64,000 nucleotides of DNA from Owenweeksia sp. (GTDB taxonomy: Bacteria; Bacteroidota; Bacteroidia; Flavobacteriales; Schleiferiaceae): contig NZNV01000023.1 in the NCBI GenBank assembly GCA_002695025.1, positions 124,001 through 188,000 on the forward strand, in the 5' to 3' direction. The translations under genes were made by a program, and so were the position numbers. The first letter of the stretch is position 1. Each line of letters opens with the position of its first letter. Below are positions 26,641 through 34,903 of the stretch, piece after piece. The notes under the pieces were generated by a model. That model worked only from the letters and a program-made list of their open reading frames with translations. It was not told the origin of the DNA and did no database searches.

Positions 26641-27494
26641 TCGAGAATGAGTTGGGTTGAGGCCTGCTTCTTACCATCCAGGTAAATTTCGATCAGGTAA
26701 TTCCCTTCCTCAAAATCATCGCGCACGATCTTATAACACTCATTCAGGAGAGCACCCTGGTAGTTGATGGTTTCTTTGATCGTATAGAATATCCTCAGGT
26801 TTTCCAGCTCAATAAACTCATCCTTTTGGCCAGAGGTCATAACGGTACGGTTGGGATTGATCACCCGGATATACACGGGGCGCTCTCCCTTTTCAGCCAG
26901 CGTATTTTCAGTTACCGTAAAGCACACCTTAAAATAATCGGTCCACATATCGCTGGAAGTGATCTTCTCCTCTCCCCTTCTTTCGTTGATGGCGTCTACC
27001 CGGAAGGCGTTCACTTTGAGCCCGGCATTGCGGGCAATAGCTCCTTCCAGTTCCTTATTGTTGCTTTCCAGTTGTGAGGCCTTCTCAGTCATCGCCATAT
27101 TTTCACTGATCAGGCTGTCATTTACCAGGGTAAGGGAATCTACCTTAAACCGCAACCCCACCAGTTCTTTGCGCAAACGTTCAAAAGTGGCCTCAAAATT
27201 CACCAGCTTTTCCTTATCCCGCACGGTCACGTACTCAACACTGTCCATAAGGCTCAGAATCTGGTTCTGGTCTGCCTCAATCAGGGTACTCAGGCTGTCA
27301 TTCTCTGTTTTCAAAGAATCGTATTCAGCCAGTGCATCGGAAAGGCGCGTCATCAGCACCCGTTTATGCACTTCAAGCTCTTTATTCTTTTCCTGATACC
27401 GGTATAAAAAGATGGCGGTGATGATCAGTCCGAGCAGCACAATGAGCAACACATAATACACGCCTTTTTTGTCAACCTTTACTTTCTCGCTCAT
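26637..27494 (-). CDS. Membrane-anchored coiled-coil protein, uncharacterised
   Basis: 285 residues: a short cytoplasmic tail, one transmembrane helix (~13-31, VYYVLLIVLLGLIITAIFL), and a long coiled coil (~35-150) with repeated DSL/NDSL phrases. A C-terminal beta-rich domain (~165-285) includes VYIRVINPNRTVMT and GNYLIEIYLDGKK. The layout suggests a periplasmic sensor or structural spacer. I recognise the shape from other Bacteroidota but know no function. It is convergent with the SprA-like gene, sharing 4 nt. Confidence 0.75.
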   Translation of the reverse strand: MSEKVKVDKKGVYYVLLIVLLGLIITAIFLYRYQEKNKELEVHKRVLMTRLSDALAEYDSLKTENDSLSTLIEADQNQILSLMDSVEYVTVRDKEKLVNFEATFERLRKELVGLRFKVDSLTLVNDSLISENMAMTEKASQLESNNKELEGAIARNAGLKVNAFRVDAINERRGEEKITSSDMWTDYFKVCFTVTENTLAEKGERPVYIRVINPNRTVMTSGQKDEFIELENLRIFYTIKETINYQGALLNECYKIVRDDFEEGNYLIEIYLDGKKQASTQLILD

Positions 27495-27530
27495 TTTGGT
27501 TAGATTATAGGATCAAAATTAAATTATAAC

Positions 27531-28223
27531 ATGAAAGTTCAATGGTTGGATGATTTGGTCAACATTTTTTATCCCGAGGTATGTCTCGGGTGCGCGGAAC
27601 CTCTGGTAAATCAGGAGCAACTCATTTGCGTATCCTGCCTTGCAGAATTGCCTAAAACCAACTTCCATCAGCAGGATAACAATCCCGTAAGCGGTATTTT
27701 TACCGGACGCATACCTTTTAAAAAAGCCACTTCCTATCTTTTTTTCCAAAAAAAAGGCATTGTGCAATCCCTCATCCACAACCTCAAGTACAGGAACTTT
27801 CCGGGAGTAGGTAAAAGATTGGGGCGTATGGCCGGAGCAGAGCTTAAGAGATCCGGTTTTATGAATGATATTGATTGTATTATCCCCATACCCCTTCACA
27901 ATAAAAAGTACCGCAAGCGGGGCTATAACCAAAGTGAAGCTATTGCCAGGGGATTGTCTGAGACTTCGCTAAAACCCATTGTTTCCGGTAACCTGGTGCG
28001 GATCACACACTCCGCTACTCAAACCCGCAAATCACGCTTTGCCCGCTGGAGGAATGTAGAACACATCTTTGGAGTACGCGAGCCCGCCACACTGGAGAAC
28101 CAGCATATTTTGCTGGTGGACGATGTAGTAACCACCGGCTCTACCCTGGAAGCAGCTGCTACCAAACTTTTGACAATTCCAGGCCTTAAACTGTCGCTTT
28201 TTACGTTGGCTTACGCTCCCTGA
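27531..28223 (+). CDS. ComF family phosphoribosyltransferase-like protein
   Basis: 230-residue ComF/GntX-type protein: an N-terminal C4 zinc ribbon (Cys18, Cys21, Cys33, Cys36: CLGC...CVSC), then a type I phosphoribosyltransferase fold with the PRPP loop LLVDDVVTTGSTLE near residue 195 and the family signature YRKRGYNQSEAIARGL. In naturally competent bacteria ComF acts in DNA uptake; elsewhere its role is unclear. No other competence gene is nearby. Confidence 0.9.
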   Translation: MKVQWLDDLVNIFYPEVCLGCAEPLVNQEQLICVSCLAELPKTNFHQQDNNPVSGIFTGRIPFKKATSYLFFQKKGIVQSLIHNLKYRNFPGVGKRLGRMAGAELKRSGFMNDIDCIIPIPLHNKKYRKRGYNQSEAIARGLSETSLKPIVSGNLVRITHSATQTRKSRFARWRNVEHIFGVREPATLENQHILLVDDVVTTGSTLEAAATKLLTIPGLKLSLFTLAYAP

Positions 28224-28297
28224 TCAAATTGCAAAACCTACCTTGAAGGATTGGCTTAAAAATTGCCAATATTTGCAACCGAAATCAAAACCACCGC

Positions 28298-29983
28298 ATG
28301 GGGCGCTTCAAATTTCCATTAACATTGTTGATGATCGGGATGCTTATCGTAGTCTTCGAGGCCTTCCTGAGTTCCTGTGCAAGCCGGGCCAGCCCCTCGG
28401 GTGGACCACGTGACACCATTGCACCGGTGCTGGACACTGCGTTTCCCCCCAACTTTAGTATCCTCTTTAAAAGTAAAAGCATTGAGTTGGTATTCAATGA
28501 ATACCTCAACCTGAAAAGTCCCGGGCAGCAGATCATGATCTCGCCCCCCGTAGAAGAAAAACCCGAAATACTGTTGAAGGGAAAACGTATACTTATTGAG
28601 CTGAAGGATACACTATTGCCCAATACCACCTATACCATATCCTTTGGAACTTCAATTACAGACTTTACGGAAGGCAATGAAAACCGTAATTTCAAATACG
28701 TTTTCAGTACGGGCACCTTTATTGACAGCCTGGAAATAAGTGGACGGATTTACGATGCCAGGACCAACAACCCTGAAAAAGACATGCTGGTAGCGCTCTA
28801 CGAGATTAATTCAGACACTCTGGACCTGGACTCACTGCCTTATAAAAAGATACCCACCTATTATACCTACGTTGAAGAAGGCGGTACCTTTAAAATGGAA
28901 AACCTGAAATCTTCCCAATTCAAATTACTGGCTTTCCAGGATCAGAGAGGCGACTTTAAACTGAATGGGAACGGGGAAAAGGTAGCCTTTGCGGATTCCC
29001 TGATCTTTACCTCTGATTCCATAAAGCCCCTGGTATTACAGAGTTTTAAATCCGAGCCGGAATATAAATTTTACAGTGTACGCCATTCATCCTATGGTCA
29101 GCTGGCTTTTAATTTCAGTAAGCCTGTGCCTGATATCAAAATAGAACGATTGAATGGCGAAACGGATCCTGATTCCATTTATATAGATTTTGGTGACCAT
29201 TCGGACACCCTTACCTACTGGTATACGGAAATGGCAGATTCCATGTCATTCCGTGTAAGTGGCTACGAAGGTATAGATGATACTTCCAGCCTTTTCCTGC
29301 GAGAGTTCCAAAAGCCTGCTATGAAGATCAATATAGGAGAAACAGAACTGCGCCTGCAGGATAGTGTTTTTCTATACAGTAACCTTCCCCTTTTATCAGT
29401 AAACCCGGATTCCTTTATGGTTATCGGCCCAAAAGACACTTTTGCCACTCAGGCATTTGTTGATTCCGCCAATCCTTTACGCTTTTACCTCCTGCCCGCT
29501 AAAAGACCCAAGAATTTTACGGTGAAGATGCGTTTAGGGGCTGTAAAGGGGTGGTTTGGCGCTGTAAATGATTCCGCAAAATGGCAATTTACCAGCCTGG
29601 GTCGTGAGGACCTGGGAAATCTGGATTTCACCATAAAGGGTGATTCAGCCACTTCGTACGTTCTTCATATTTTAAACCCCGCTCAAAAAAAGATACTGGA
29701 GAAAAAGTTTACCGGGGGAACCTTGGTTAAACTGAGGAATTATAACCCCGGTGCTTACCAAGCCGAACTGGTAGTAGACGAGGACAATAACGGAAGGTGG
29801 ACATCCGGTAATTATTTTACCCATAAACAGCCGGAAACCATTCTTAAATATTCAGGCGGTATAGAGGTCAGAGCTAACTGGGACCTGGAACTGGAATGGA
29901 TCATCAAACCCCGAGCTGAAAGCGATCCCGGTCTTTCAGAAAAGAAAACCGCTCCCTCGACTCGTAAACCGCGTCCTTTTTAA
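28298..29983 (+). CDS. Lipoprotein with N-terminal SbsA Ig-like (Big_5) domain
   Basis: 561-residue protein. Its signal ends AFLSSC, a lipobox at Cys27. After ASPSGGPRDTIAPVL, a first domain (~45-145) has the Big_5 phrases FNEYLNLKS, PNTTYTISFG and NFKYVFSTG. Two or three further beta domains follow, including LLAFQDQRGDFKLNG and a late VVDEDNNGRW repeat typical of this Bacteroidota family. Function is unknown, probably periplasmic-facing or surface. Its last 80 nt overlap, on the opposite strand, the 3' end of the nitrilase-family gene. Confidence 0.85.
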   Translation: MGRFKFPLTLLMIGMLIVVFEAFLSSCASRASPSGGPRDTIAPVLDTAFPPNFSILFKSKSIELVFNEYLNLKSPGQQIMISPPVEEKPEILLKGKRILIELKDTLLPNTTYTISFGTSITDFTEGNENRNFKYVFSTGTFIDSLEISGRIYDARTNNPEKDMLVALYEINSDTLDLDSLPYKKIPTYYTYVEEGGTFKMENLKSSQFKLLAFQDQRGDFKLNGNGEKVAFADSLIFTSDSIKPLVLQSFKSEPEYKFYSVRHSSYGQLAFNFSKPVPDIKIERLNGETDPDSIYIDFGDHSDTLTYWYTEMADSMSFRVSGYEGIDDTSSLFLREFQKPAMKINIGETELRLQDSVFLYSNLPLLSVNPDSFMVIGPKDTFATQAFVDSANPLRFYLLPAKRPKNFTVKMRLGAVKGWFGAVNDSAKWQFTSLGREDLGNLDFTIKGDSATSYVLHILNPAQKKILEKKFTGGTLVKLRNYNPGAYQAELVVDEDNNGRWTSGNYFTHKQPETILKYSGGIEVRANWDLELEWIIKPRAESDPGLSEKKTAPSTRKPRPF

Positions 29984-30680
29984 TGGAATAGGTTTTAACC
30001 TCTTCCTGGCCGGCTTCAAAGTCGGACAGTAAATTACCTACTTCATCGTACAGCCCGGAATAACCGGAATGGTATACTCCGTTACCATCATCACCTACAC
30101 GGTTTACTGCCGCTACATAGCACATGTTCTCTATGGCACGGGCCTTTAGAAGAGTTCTCCATGCCTCTGATCTGCGGTCGGGCCAGTTAGCTACAAAAAG
30201 CATTAATTCCGCCTCCTCCGTGTTACGGCACCATACCGGAAAGCGCAGGTCATAGCACACAAAGGGAAGTATTTTCCATCCACGATACTCGATCAGCAGG
30301 CGCTCATTTCCCCCTTTATAAACTTTTTGCTCCCCAGCCAGCGTGAAGAGATGGCGCTTGTCATAGGTCCGGTACGTTCCATCGGGTAAGACAAAGAAAA
30401 GGCGGTTGTAAAAGTCTCCATGTTCAGCTATTACCAAGCTACCACATACTGCCGCATTCTTCTCTTTGGACAGTTCCTGCATCCACTTCACGGAAGGCCC
30501 GTTTTCTTCTTCCGAAACAGCTAACGGCTTCATGGTAAAGCCAGTACTAAACATTTCCGGTAAAAGTATCAGATCCGTAGCAGGAATATCGCGTAGCAAA
30601 TCGTCAAAATGTTTACGGTTTGCCTGTGATTGCTCCCAATGCAGAAAGGGCTGGGTTAAGGTGATCTTCAGTTCATTCAT
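29904..30680 (-). CDS. Nitrilase superfamily amidohydrolase (YafV-like omega-amidase)
   Basis: 258 residues with the complete nitrilase triad: Glu42 in LLPEMFSTG, Lys108 in YDKRHLF and Cys142 in FVCYDLRFP. The WCRNTEEAELMLFVANWP and RAIENMCYVAAVNRVG segments are those of the YafV/omega-amidase group, which hydrolyses 2-oxoglutaramate-type amides in methionine salvage or glutamine transaminase repair. The start was set at the ATG of MNELKITL, six codons inside the longest frame. The leader contains a strong terminator-like hairpin 22 nt before the ATG, so expression may be attenuated. Confidence 0.92.
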   Translation of the reverse strand: MNELKITLTQPFLHWEQSQANRKHFDDLLRDIPATDLILLPEMFSTGFTMKPLAVSEEENGPSVKWMQELSKEKNAAVCGSLVIAEHGDFYNRLFFVLPDGTYRTYDKRHLFTLAGEQKVYKGGNERLLIEYRGWKILPFVCYDLRFPVWCRNTEEAELMLFVANWPDRRSEAWRTLLKARAIENMCYVAAVNRVGDDGNGVYHSGYSGLYDEVGNLLSDFEAGQEEVKTYSIKKDAVYESRERFSFLKDRDRFQLGV

Positions 30681-30694
30681 ACGTTCAGGTTTGG

Positions 30695-30730
30695 GCAAAA
30701 AGAAAGGGTCTTACGCTGTAAGACCCTTTC
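30695..30730 (-). terminator. Strong terminator/attenuator in the leader of the nitrilase gene
   Basis: A 13-bp perfect stem (30702-30714 with 30718-30730, loop GCT), followed on the minus strand by TTTTTGCCC. It lies between a consensus minus-strand promoter and the nitrilase start codon, 22 nt before the ATG. Confidence 0.8.
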
Positions 30731-30800
30731 AAGATTACTAACCAAATAACACCTAATAGAAACTTCGGAGTTTAGGTAAATTGTCGCTAACACCTAAATA
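30699..30800 (-). ncRNA. Candidate ~100-nt small RNA or attenuated leader
   Basis: Defined only by signals: a consensus promoter just upstream and a strong terminator at the end, with no reading frame between. A hairpin with a TCGG loop and AAACT/AGTTT stem, extended by ACCT/AGGT, lies in its 5' half, and TAACACCTAA (plus strand) occurs twice, 41 nt apart. It could be a free small RNA or the terminated 5' leader of the nitrilase gene. No known RNA family is recognised. Confidence 0.35.
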
Positions 30801-30805
30801 TATTT

Positions 30806-30836
30806 CAAATTTAACAGTTCATTTTTAAAATACCAA
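30806..30836 (-). promoter_or_regulatory. Consensus minus-strand promoter in the 30.7-31.2 kb gap
   Basis: TTG (30836-30834), 20 nt, TAAATTTG (30813-30806) read on the minus strand. It fits the Bacteroidota consensus. A palindrome TTCACAA-TTCT-TTGTGAA (30843-30860) lies just upstream and could be an operator. Confidence 0.6.
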
Positions 30837-30966
30837 GACAAATTCACAATTCTTTGTGAATAAATTCACTTTTTTGCCGGCTCAAAACTGAGCAAGCTGC
30901 TCAGGAAGCCATTTTTTATGATGGCGATTTTCTTATTTACACTAAATTTATTATATATTTGAAGTG

Positions 30967-31040
30967 AAGAGCTTGTAAAGTTTTTTCATTTTTATGTTTT
31001 AGTTTTCGTTGGGCCGCCTTGAACAGGCGGCCTTTTTTAT
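30967..31040 (+). ncRNA. Candidate ~70-nt plus-strand small RNA
   Basis: Starts about 6 nt after the TATATTTG box and ends in a GGCCGCC/GGCGGCC hairpin with TTTTTTATT. It contains no start codon with a useful frame. Nothing upstream on this strand needs the terminator, because the preceding gene points the other way. Signals only; no family recognised. Confidence 0.35.
31012..31040 (+). terminator. Plus-strand terminator without a preceding gene (first)
   Basis: 7-bp GC stem GGCCGCC/GGCGGCC, loop TTGAACA, then TTTTTT. Textbook terminator shape. Confidence 0.85.
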
Positions 31041-31076
31041 TGAGAAAACGCAAAAAAACTTGCACATATTATTTTT

Positions 31077-31099
31077 TTAAGTACTTTTAGAGTACTTAA
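31077..31099. repeat. Hyphenated palindrome TTAAGTACT-TTTAG-AGTACTTAA
   Basis: Perfect 9-bp arms around a 5-nt centre. Low GC and no T run argue against a terminator; it looks like a dimeric regulator's operator or a weak hairpin at the 5' end of the next candidate transcript. Confidence 0.6.
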
Positions 31100-31170
31100 C
31101 GAGGGTTCTTCATTTTTAGGGAAATAGGGTTAGTAATCTACAAATTCCAAGTATACCTTGTTAAGGATCC

Positions 31171-31206
31171 AACGGAAGGCCTACCAGCCTTCCGTTTCTT
31201 TTTCTA
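31171..31206 (+). terminator. Plus-strand terminator without a preceding gene (second)
   Basis: 10-bp stem AACGGAAGGC/GCCTTCCGTT, loop CTACCA, then TCTTTTTCT. It is 130 nt after the first orphan terminator, so a second short plus-strand transcript between 31100 and 31206 is implied. Confidence 0.82.
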
Positions 31207-31221
31207 CCAACCCCATTTATG

Positions 31222-31256
31222 GCCAAAAAAAAAGCCCTCACCAAAAAGGTGAAGGC
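31222..31256 (-). terminator. Terminator of the succinate dehydrogenase operon
   Basis: Minus-strand stem GCCTTCACC/GGTGAGGGC with a TTTTT loop, followed by nine T. It lies 25 nt after the sdhB stop. Confidence 0.88.
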
Positions 31257-31280
31257 CATATTACTTGAATTCTTTAGTCC

Positions 31281-32033
31281 TTATTTACGGGAGGAAACCG
31301 TGGCACTCATATACTCACGGTTCATGCGGGCAATGTTATCCAGTGAAATATCTTTGGGGCATTCCATGGAACAGGCACCCACGTTGGAGCAGTTCCCGAA
31401 TTCCTCCAGGTCCATCTGCTTAACCATGTTCTGTACGCGTTCCTCCGCCTCTACACGGCCCTGAGGGAGCAAAGCAAGCTGGGATACCTTGGCAGAAACA
31501 AAAAGCATGGCTGAGGCATTGGGACATGCTGCTACGCAAGCTCCGCAACCTATACAGGTAGCCGCATTAAAAGCCAGGTCTGCTTTCTCCTTTTCAACCG
31601 GTATGGCATTAGCGTCCAGTGTATTTCCTGAAGTATTGGTGGACACATAACCACCCGCCTGTATGATACGGTCAAATGCCGAACGATCCACAGTGAGGTC
31701 TTTTATTACCGGAAATCCCTTGGCGCGGAAAGGCTCTATATATATGGTATCGCCATCCTTGAACTTGCGCATGTGCAATTGGCAGGTGGTGGTGGATTTT
31801 TCCGGCCCATGCGGCTCGCCATTGATCTGCATGGAACACATACCACAAATACCTTCGCGGCAATCGTGATCAAAGGCTACCGGGTCCTTTCCTCCCTCAA
31901 TGAGCTGTTCGTTGAGGATATCCATCATTTCAAGGAAAGACATATCACCGTCAATACCGGAAACTTTGTAATCTTCCATTTTACCGGAAGCTTTCTGATT
32001 AGGCTGACGCCAAATTTTTAACGTTAAATCCAT
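31281..32033 (-). CDS. sdhB: Succinate dehydrogenase/fumarate reductase iron-sulfur subunit
   Basis: 250-residue electron-transfer subunit of complex II. The [2Fe-2S] site is [15 protein letters not shown]; the [4Fe-4S] ligands are in [14 protein letters not shown]; and the [3Fe-4S] ligands are in [15 protein letters not shown]. It carries electrons from the flavoprotein to the membrane quinone, in this phylum menaquinone. It is third gene in the order cytochrome b, flavoprotein, iron-sulfur subunit, with 28 nt to the preceding gene. The longer-than-usual C-rich N-terminal loop is typical of the group with a single membrane subunit. Confidence 0.96.
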   Translation of the reverse strand: MDLTLKIWRQPNQKASGKMEDYKVSGIDGDMSFLEMMDILNEQLIEGGKDPVAFDHDCREGICGMCSMQINGEPHGPEKSTTTCQLHMRKFKDGDTIYIEPFRAKGFPVIKDLTVDRSAFDRIIQAGGYVSTNTSGNTLDANAIPVEKEKADLAFNAATCIGCGACVAACPNASAMLFVSAKVSQLALLPQGRVEAEERVQNMVKQMDLEEFGNCSNVGACSMECPKDISLDNIARMNREYMSATVSSRK

Positions 32034-32061
32034 AGTAAGTCTATTAATCGCAGGTCCTGCC

Positions 32062-34065
32062 CTACTTATAACTTCTGGTCTTTAATTCTATATTCTCAAA
32101 CTTCAGTTCTTCTTTATGCAACTGAGCCTCTTTGGGTTCTCCCCTATATTCCCATGCCGCCACATAAGCATACTCATCGTCCCTTCTCAGAGCCTCACCT
32201 TCTTCCGTCTGGTATTCTTCGCGGAAGTGGCCTCCGGCCGATTCTGCACGATCCAGCGCATCCATGCACATCAGTTCACCCAACTCCAAAAAGTCAGCCA
32301 CGCGAAGTGCTTTGTCCAGTTCAGGGTTCAGTTCATCTTTGCTACCCGGTACTTTCACATCTTTCCAGAATTCTTCCCGCAGCTGCTGGATCTCACGGAT
32401 GGCTTCTTGCAAACCTTCCGCATTACGGGCCATCCCGCATTTATTCCACATGATCTTTCCAAGCTTTTTATGAAAATGATCTACGGAATGGGCCCCTTTG
32501 TTAGTGAGAAGATGATTAATACGGTCGCTCACCTCCTGCTCGGCCCTCTCAAATTCAGCTGAATCTGTGGGTATGGCACCGGTACGGATCTCATCGGCAA
32601 GGTATTCTCCAATAGTATAAGGAATCACAAAATAGCCGTCTGCCAAACCCTGCATCAGCGCAGAAGCACCCAGGCGGTTGGCCCCGTGATCGGAGAAGTT
32701 GGCTTCACCAAGGGCGTATAATCCCGGCACGGTGGTCATCAGGTTATAATCCACCCAAATACCACCCATGGTATAGTGTACGGCCGGGTAGATCATCATT
32801 GGGGTTTCGTAAGGATTGTCATCCACAATCTTTTCATACATCTCAAACAGGTTGCCATATTTGGCCTCTACCACCTGCTTACCCAATTTTTGGATTTCTT
32901 CGTCAGAGGGGTTATCAATACCCTGAACGTTGGCTTCCGTTTTACCGTAGCGGATAATGGCCGAAGCAAAATCCAGGTAAACAGCTTCACCGGTCTTGTT
33001 TACGCCAAAGCCGGCATCACAACGCTCTTTTGCAGCCCTGGAAGCCACGTCACGAGGAACCAGGTTACCAAAGGACGGATACCTGCGCTCCAGGTAATAA
33101 TCTCTTTCGTCTTCCTTAAGCTCAGTAGGTTTCTTTTTGCCGGCACGTATGGCTTCGGCATCTTCTTTTTTCTTAGGCACCCAAATCCGTCCATCGTTAC
33201 GCAAGGATTCAGACATCAGCGTAAGCTTGGACTGGTGTTCACCGGAAACCGGGATACAGGTAGGGTGGATCTGAGTATAACAGGGATTGGCCATAAAGGC
33301 TCCCTTCTTATGCGCTCTCCAGGCGGCTGAACAGTTGGAGCCCATTGCATTGGTAGACAGGAAGAACACGTTGCCGTAACCTCCGGAGCACAGTAAAACT
33401 GCATGGCCACTGTGCCGTTCCAGTTCACCGGTTACCAGGTTCTTGGCGATGATACCCCGGCATTTACCATCCTTGATCACCACATCCATCATTTCATGAC
33501 GGTTGTACATTTTCACCTTTCCCTTGGATATCTGACGGGAAAGAGCGGAGTAGGCTCCCAACAGGAGCTGCTGCCCGGTTTGCCCCTTGGCATAAAACGT
33601 ACGACTCACCTGCACACCCCCGAAAGAGCGGTTGTCCAGCTGGCCACCGTAATCACGGGCAAAAGGCACACCCTGGGCTACAGCCTGGTCAATGATATTG
33701 GCCGACACCTCAGCCAAACGGTATACGTTGGCCTCACGGGAGCGGTAATCCCCACCCTTTACAGTATCGTAGAAAAGACGGTACACAGAATCACCATCGT
33801 TCTGGTAGTTCTTAGCGGCATTGATACCTCCCTGGGCAGCAATGGAGTGTGCCCTGCGAGGAGAATCCTGGAAACAGAATGCTTTAACATTGTAACCCAT
33901 CTCGGCCAGTGAAGCAGCAGCGGAGCTTCCTGCCAGACCGGTACCGATGACGATCACATCAATATTGCGCTTGTTGGCCGGGTTTACCAGCCTCACATTA
34001 TTCTTGTGAGAGGTCCATTTTTGAGCAATGGGTCCGGAAGGTATCTTAGAATCTAATACTGACAT
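32062..34065 (-). CDS. sdhA: Succinate dehydrogenase/fumarate reductase flavoprotein subunit
   Basis: 667-residue FAD-binding catalytic subunit. The dinucleotide-binding motif [12 protein letters not shown] lies near residue 36, and [14 protein letters not shown] marks the FAD site. The active-site loop with HPTCIP, the RGE-type arginine region and [13 protein letters not shown] are all present. The length fits the long form found with single-subunit cytochrome b partners. It oxidises succinate to fumarate in the TCA cycle. It sits 11 nt after the cytochrome b gene. Confidence 0.97.
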   Translation of the reverse strand: MSVLDSKIPSGPIAQKWTSHKNNVRLVNPANKRNIDVIVIGTGLAGSSAAASLAEMGYNVKAFCFQDSPRRAHSIAAQGGINAAKNYQNDGDSVYRLFYDTVKGGDYRSREANVYRLAEVSANIIDQAVAQGVPFARDYGGQLDNRSFGGVQVSRTFYAKGQTGQQLLLGAYSALSRQISKGKVKMYNRHEMMDVVIKDGKCRGIIAKNLVTGELERHSGHAVLLCSGGYGNVFFLSTNAMGSNCSAAWRAHKKGAFMANPCYTQIHPTCIPVSGEHQSKLTLMSESLRNDGRIWVPKKKEDAEAIRAGKKKPTELKEDERDYYLERRYPSFGNLVPRDVASRAAKERCDAGFGVNKTGEAVYLDFASAIIRYGKTEANVQGIDNPSDEEIQKLGKQVVEAKYGNLFEMYEKIVDDNPYETPMMIYPAVHYTMGGIWVDYNLMTTVPGLYALGEANFSDHGANRLGASALMQGLADGYFVIPYTIGEYLADEIRTGAIPTDSAEFERAEQEVSDRINHLLTNKGAHSVDHFHKKLGKIMWNKCGMARNAEGLQEAIREIQQLREEFWKDVKVPGSKDELNPELDKALRVADFLELGELMCMDALDRAESAGGHFREEYQTEEGEALRRDDEYAYVAAWEYRGEPKEAQLHKEELKFENIELKTRSYK

Positions 34066-34076
34066 AGGATCTTAGC

Positions 34077-34751
34077 TTACAAAGAATTTATATAGTGGTA
34101 CACCGCAATAAATATGAAGCCGGCCGGGATGAAAATGGCGTAAAATTTTCCGAAGTTCTGAATGGCAGGCGTGTACTTGGGATGACGCGCACCCAAGGAC
34201 TGGAACGATGACTGGAAACCGTGCAAAAGATGCAGGGCCAGGAATATAAAGGCCAGAACGTATACAATTACCCGGATGGGATTATGAAACATTTCCACTA
34301 CCTCGTGATAATAACGGGTAGGATCTTCCGGGTTCATCTGAATGTATTTGTAGTTTATTTCCGGAAACCAGAAATCGTAAAAGTGGAAACCCAGGAAAAA
34401 GAGGATGAATAATCCGCTCCAGATCATATTGCGCGACATCCAACTGGAATGGGCAGCACCGTTATAGCGAACATATTTCACCTCTCGGGCCCGGTTATTA
34501 CGGGCAGTAAGGATAAATCCCATAATAAAGTGAAAAGCCACACCAAACATCAGCACTGGCTGCAATACAAACTGTACTAAAGGGTTAGTACCCATAAAGT
34601 GAGACAGCTCATTGAACGTTTCTGCACTGAATACAGAAGTGACGTTAATGGTAAAGTGCTGAATCAGAAATAGGATAAGAAACAAGGCGGAAAGCGCCAT
34701 TGCAACTTTTCTCCCTATGGAAGATTTAAGCATTCCCGACTGAGACGACAT
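34077..34751 (-). CDS. sdhC: Succinate dehydrogenase cytochrome b subunit (b558 type)
   Basis: 224-residue membrane anchor of complex II with five hydrophobic segments. It holds the likely haem-ligand His residues on the helices (QHFTINV, FHFIMGFIL, LGFHFYDFW, ALHLLHGFQSSFQ, VYHYINSL). This is the Bacteroidota/Epsilonproteobacteria-like single-subunit, two-haem anchor. It is first gene of the operon and follows a consensus promoter. Confidence 0.95.
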   Translation of the reverse strand: MSSQSGMLKSSIGRKVAMALSALFLILFLIQHFTINVTSVFSAETFNELSHFMGTNPLVQFVLQPVLMFGVAFHFIMGFILTARNNRAREVKYVRYNGAAHSSWMSRNMIWSGLFILFFLGFHFYDFWFPEINYKYIQMNPEDPTRYYHEVVEMFHNPIRVIVYVLAFIFLALHLLHGFQSSFQSLGARHPKYTPAIQNFGKFYAIFIPAGFIFIAVYHYINSL

Positions 34752-34779
34752 AGAACAATTGAGTTTTATTAAGGACAGG

Positions 34780-34810
34780 CAAAAGTACTGTTCAAACTTT
34801 CTCGCATCAA
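34780..34810 (-). promoter_or_regulatory. Promoter of sdhCAB
   Basis: Minus-strand TTG (34810-34808), 20-nt spacer, TACTTTTG (34787-34780): a full consensus match, about 30 nt before the sdhC start. Confidence 0.73.
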
Positions 34811-34877
34811 GTAAAAGTATTATTTAGACTGATTATACAAAAAGGTCATTCCAGGATGGCACCTTGCCTCACTTTTC

Positions 34878-34885
34878 TAACTTTG
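34878..34885 (+). promoter_or_regulatory. TAACTTTG -7 box upstream of the aminopeptidase P gene
   Basis: Perfect TAnnTTTG, 18 nt before the chosen ATG. It also helps reject the upstream in-frame ATG, which would place the start before the promoter. Confidence 0.5.
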
Positions 34886-34903
34886 CGTGTCCAAAATAAG
34901 TTT

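Larger units (their letters stand above)
30731..31218. other. Gene-free, hairpin-rich intergenic region
   Basis: No convincing protein gene lies in this stretch, but it is not featureless. From left to right it holds: the TAACACCTAA direct repeats; a minus-strand promoter; the TTCACAA/TTGTGAA palindrome; a CTGAGCA/TGCTCAG hairpin (30888-30904); a GCCA/TGGC hairpin; a TATATTTG -7 box on the plus strand (30954-30961); a plus-strand terminator; a TTAAGTACT/AGTACTTAA palindrome (31077-31099); and a second plus-strand terminator. The sequence is AT-rich apart from the stems. Confidence 0.7.

Noticed and set aside
31219-31464. Plus-strand frame starting MAKKKALTKKVK
   Set aside because: Its first codons are the A-rich strand of the sdh operon terminator and the rest is antisense to sdhB.
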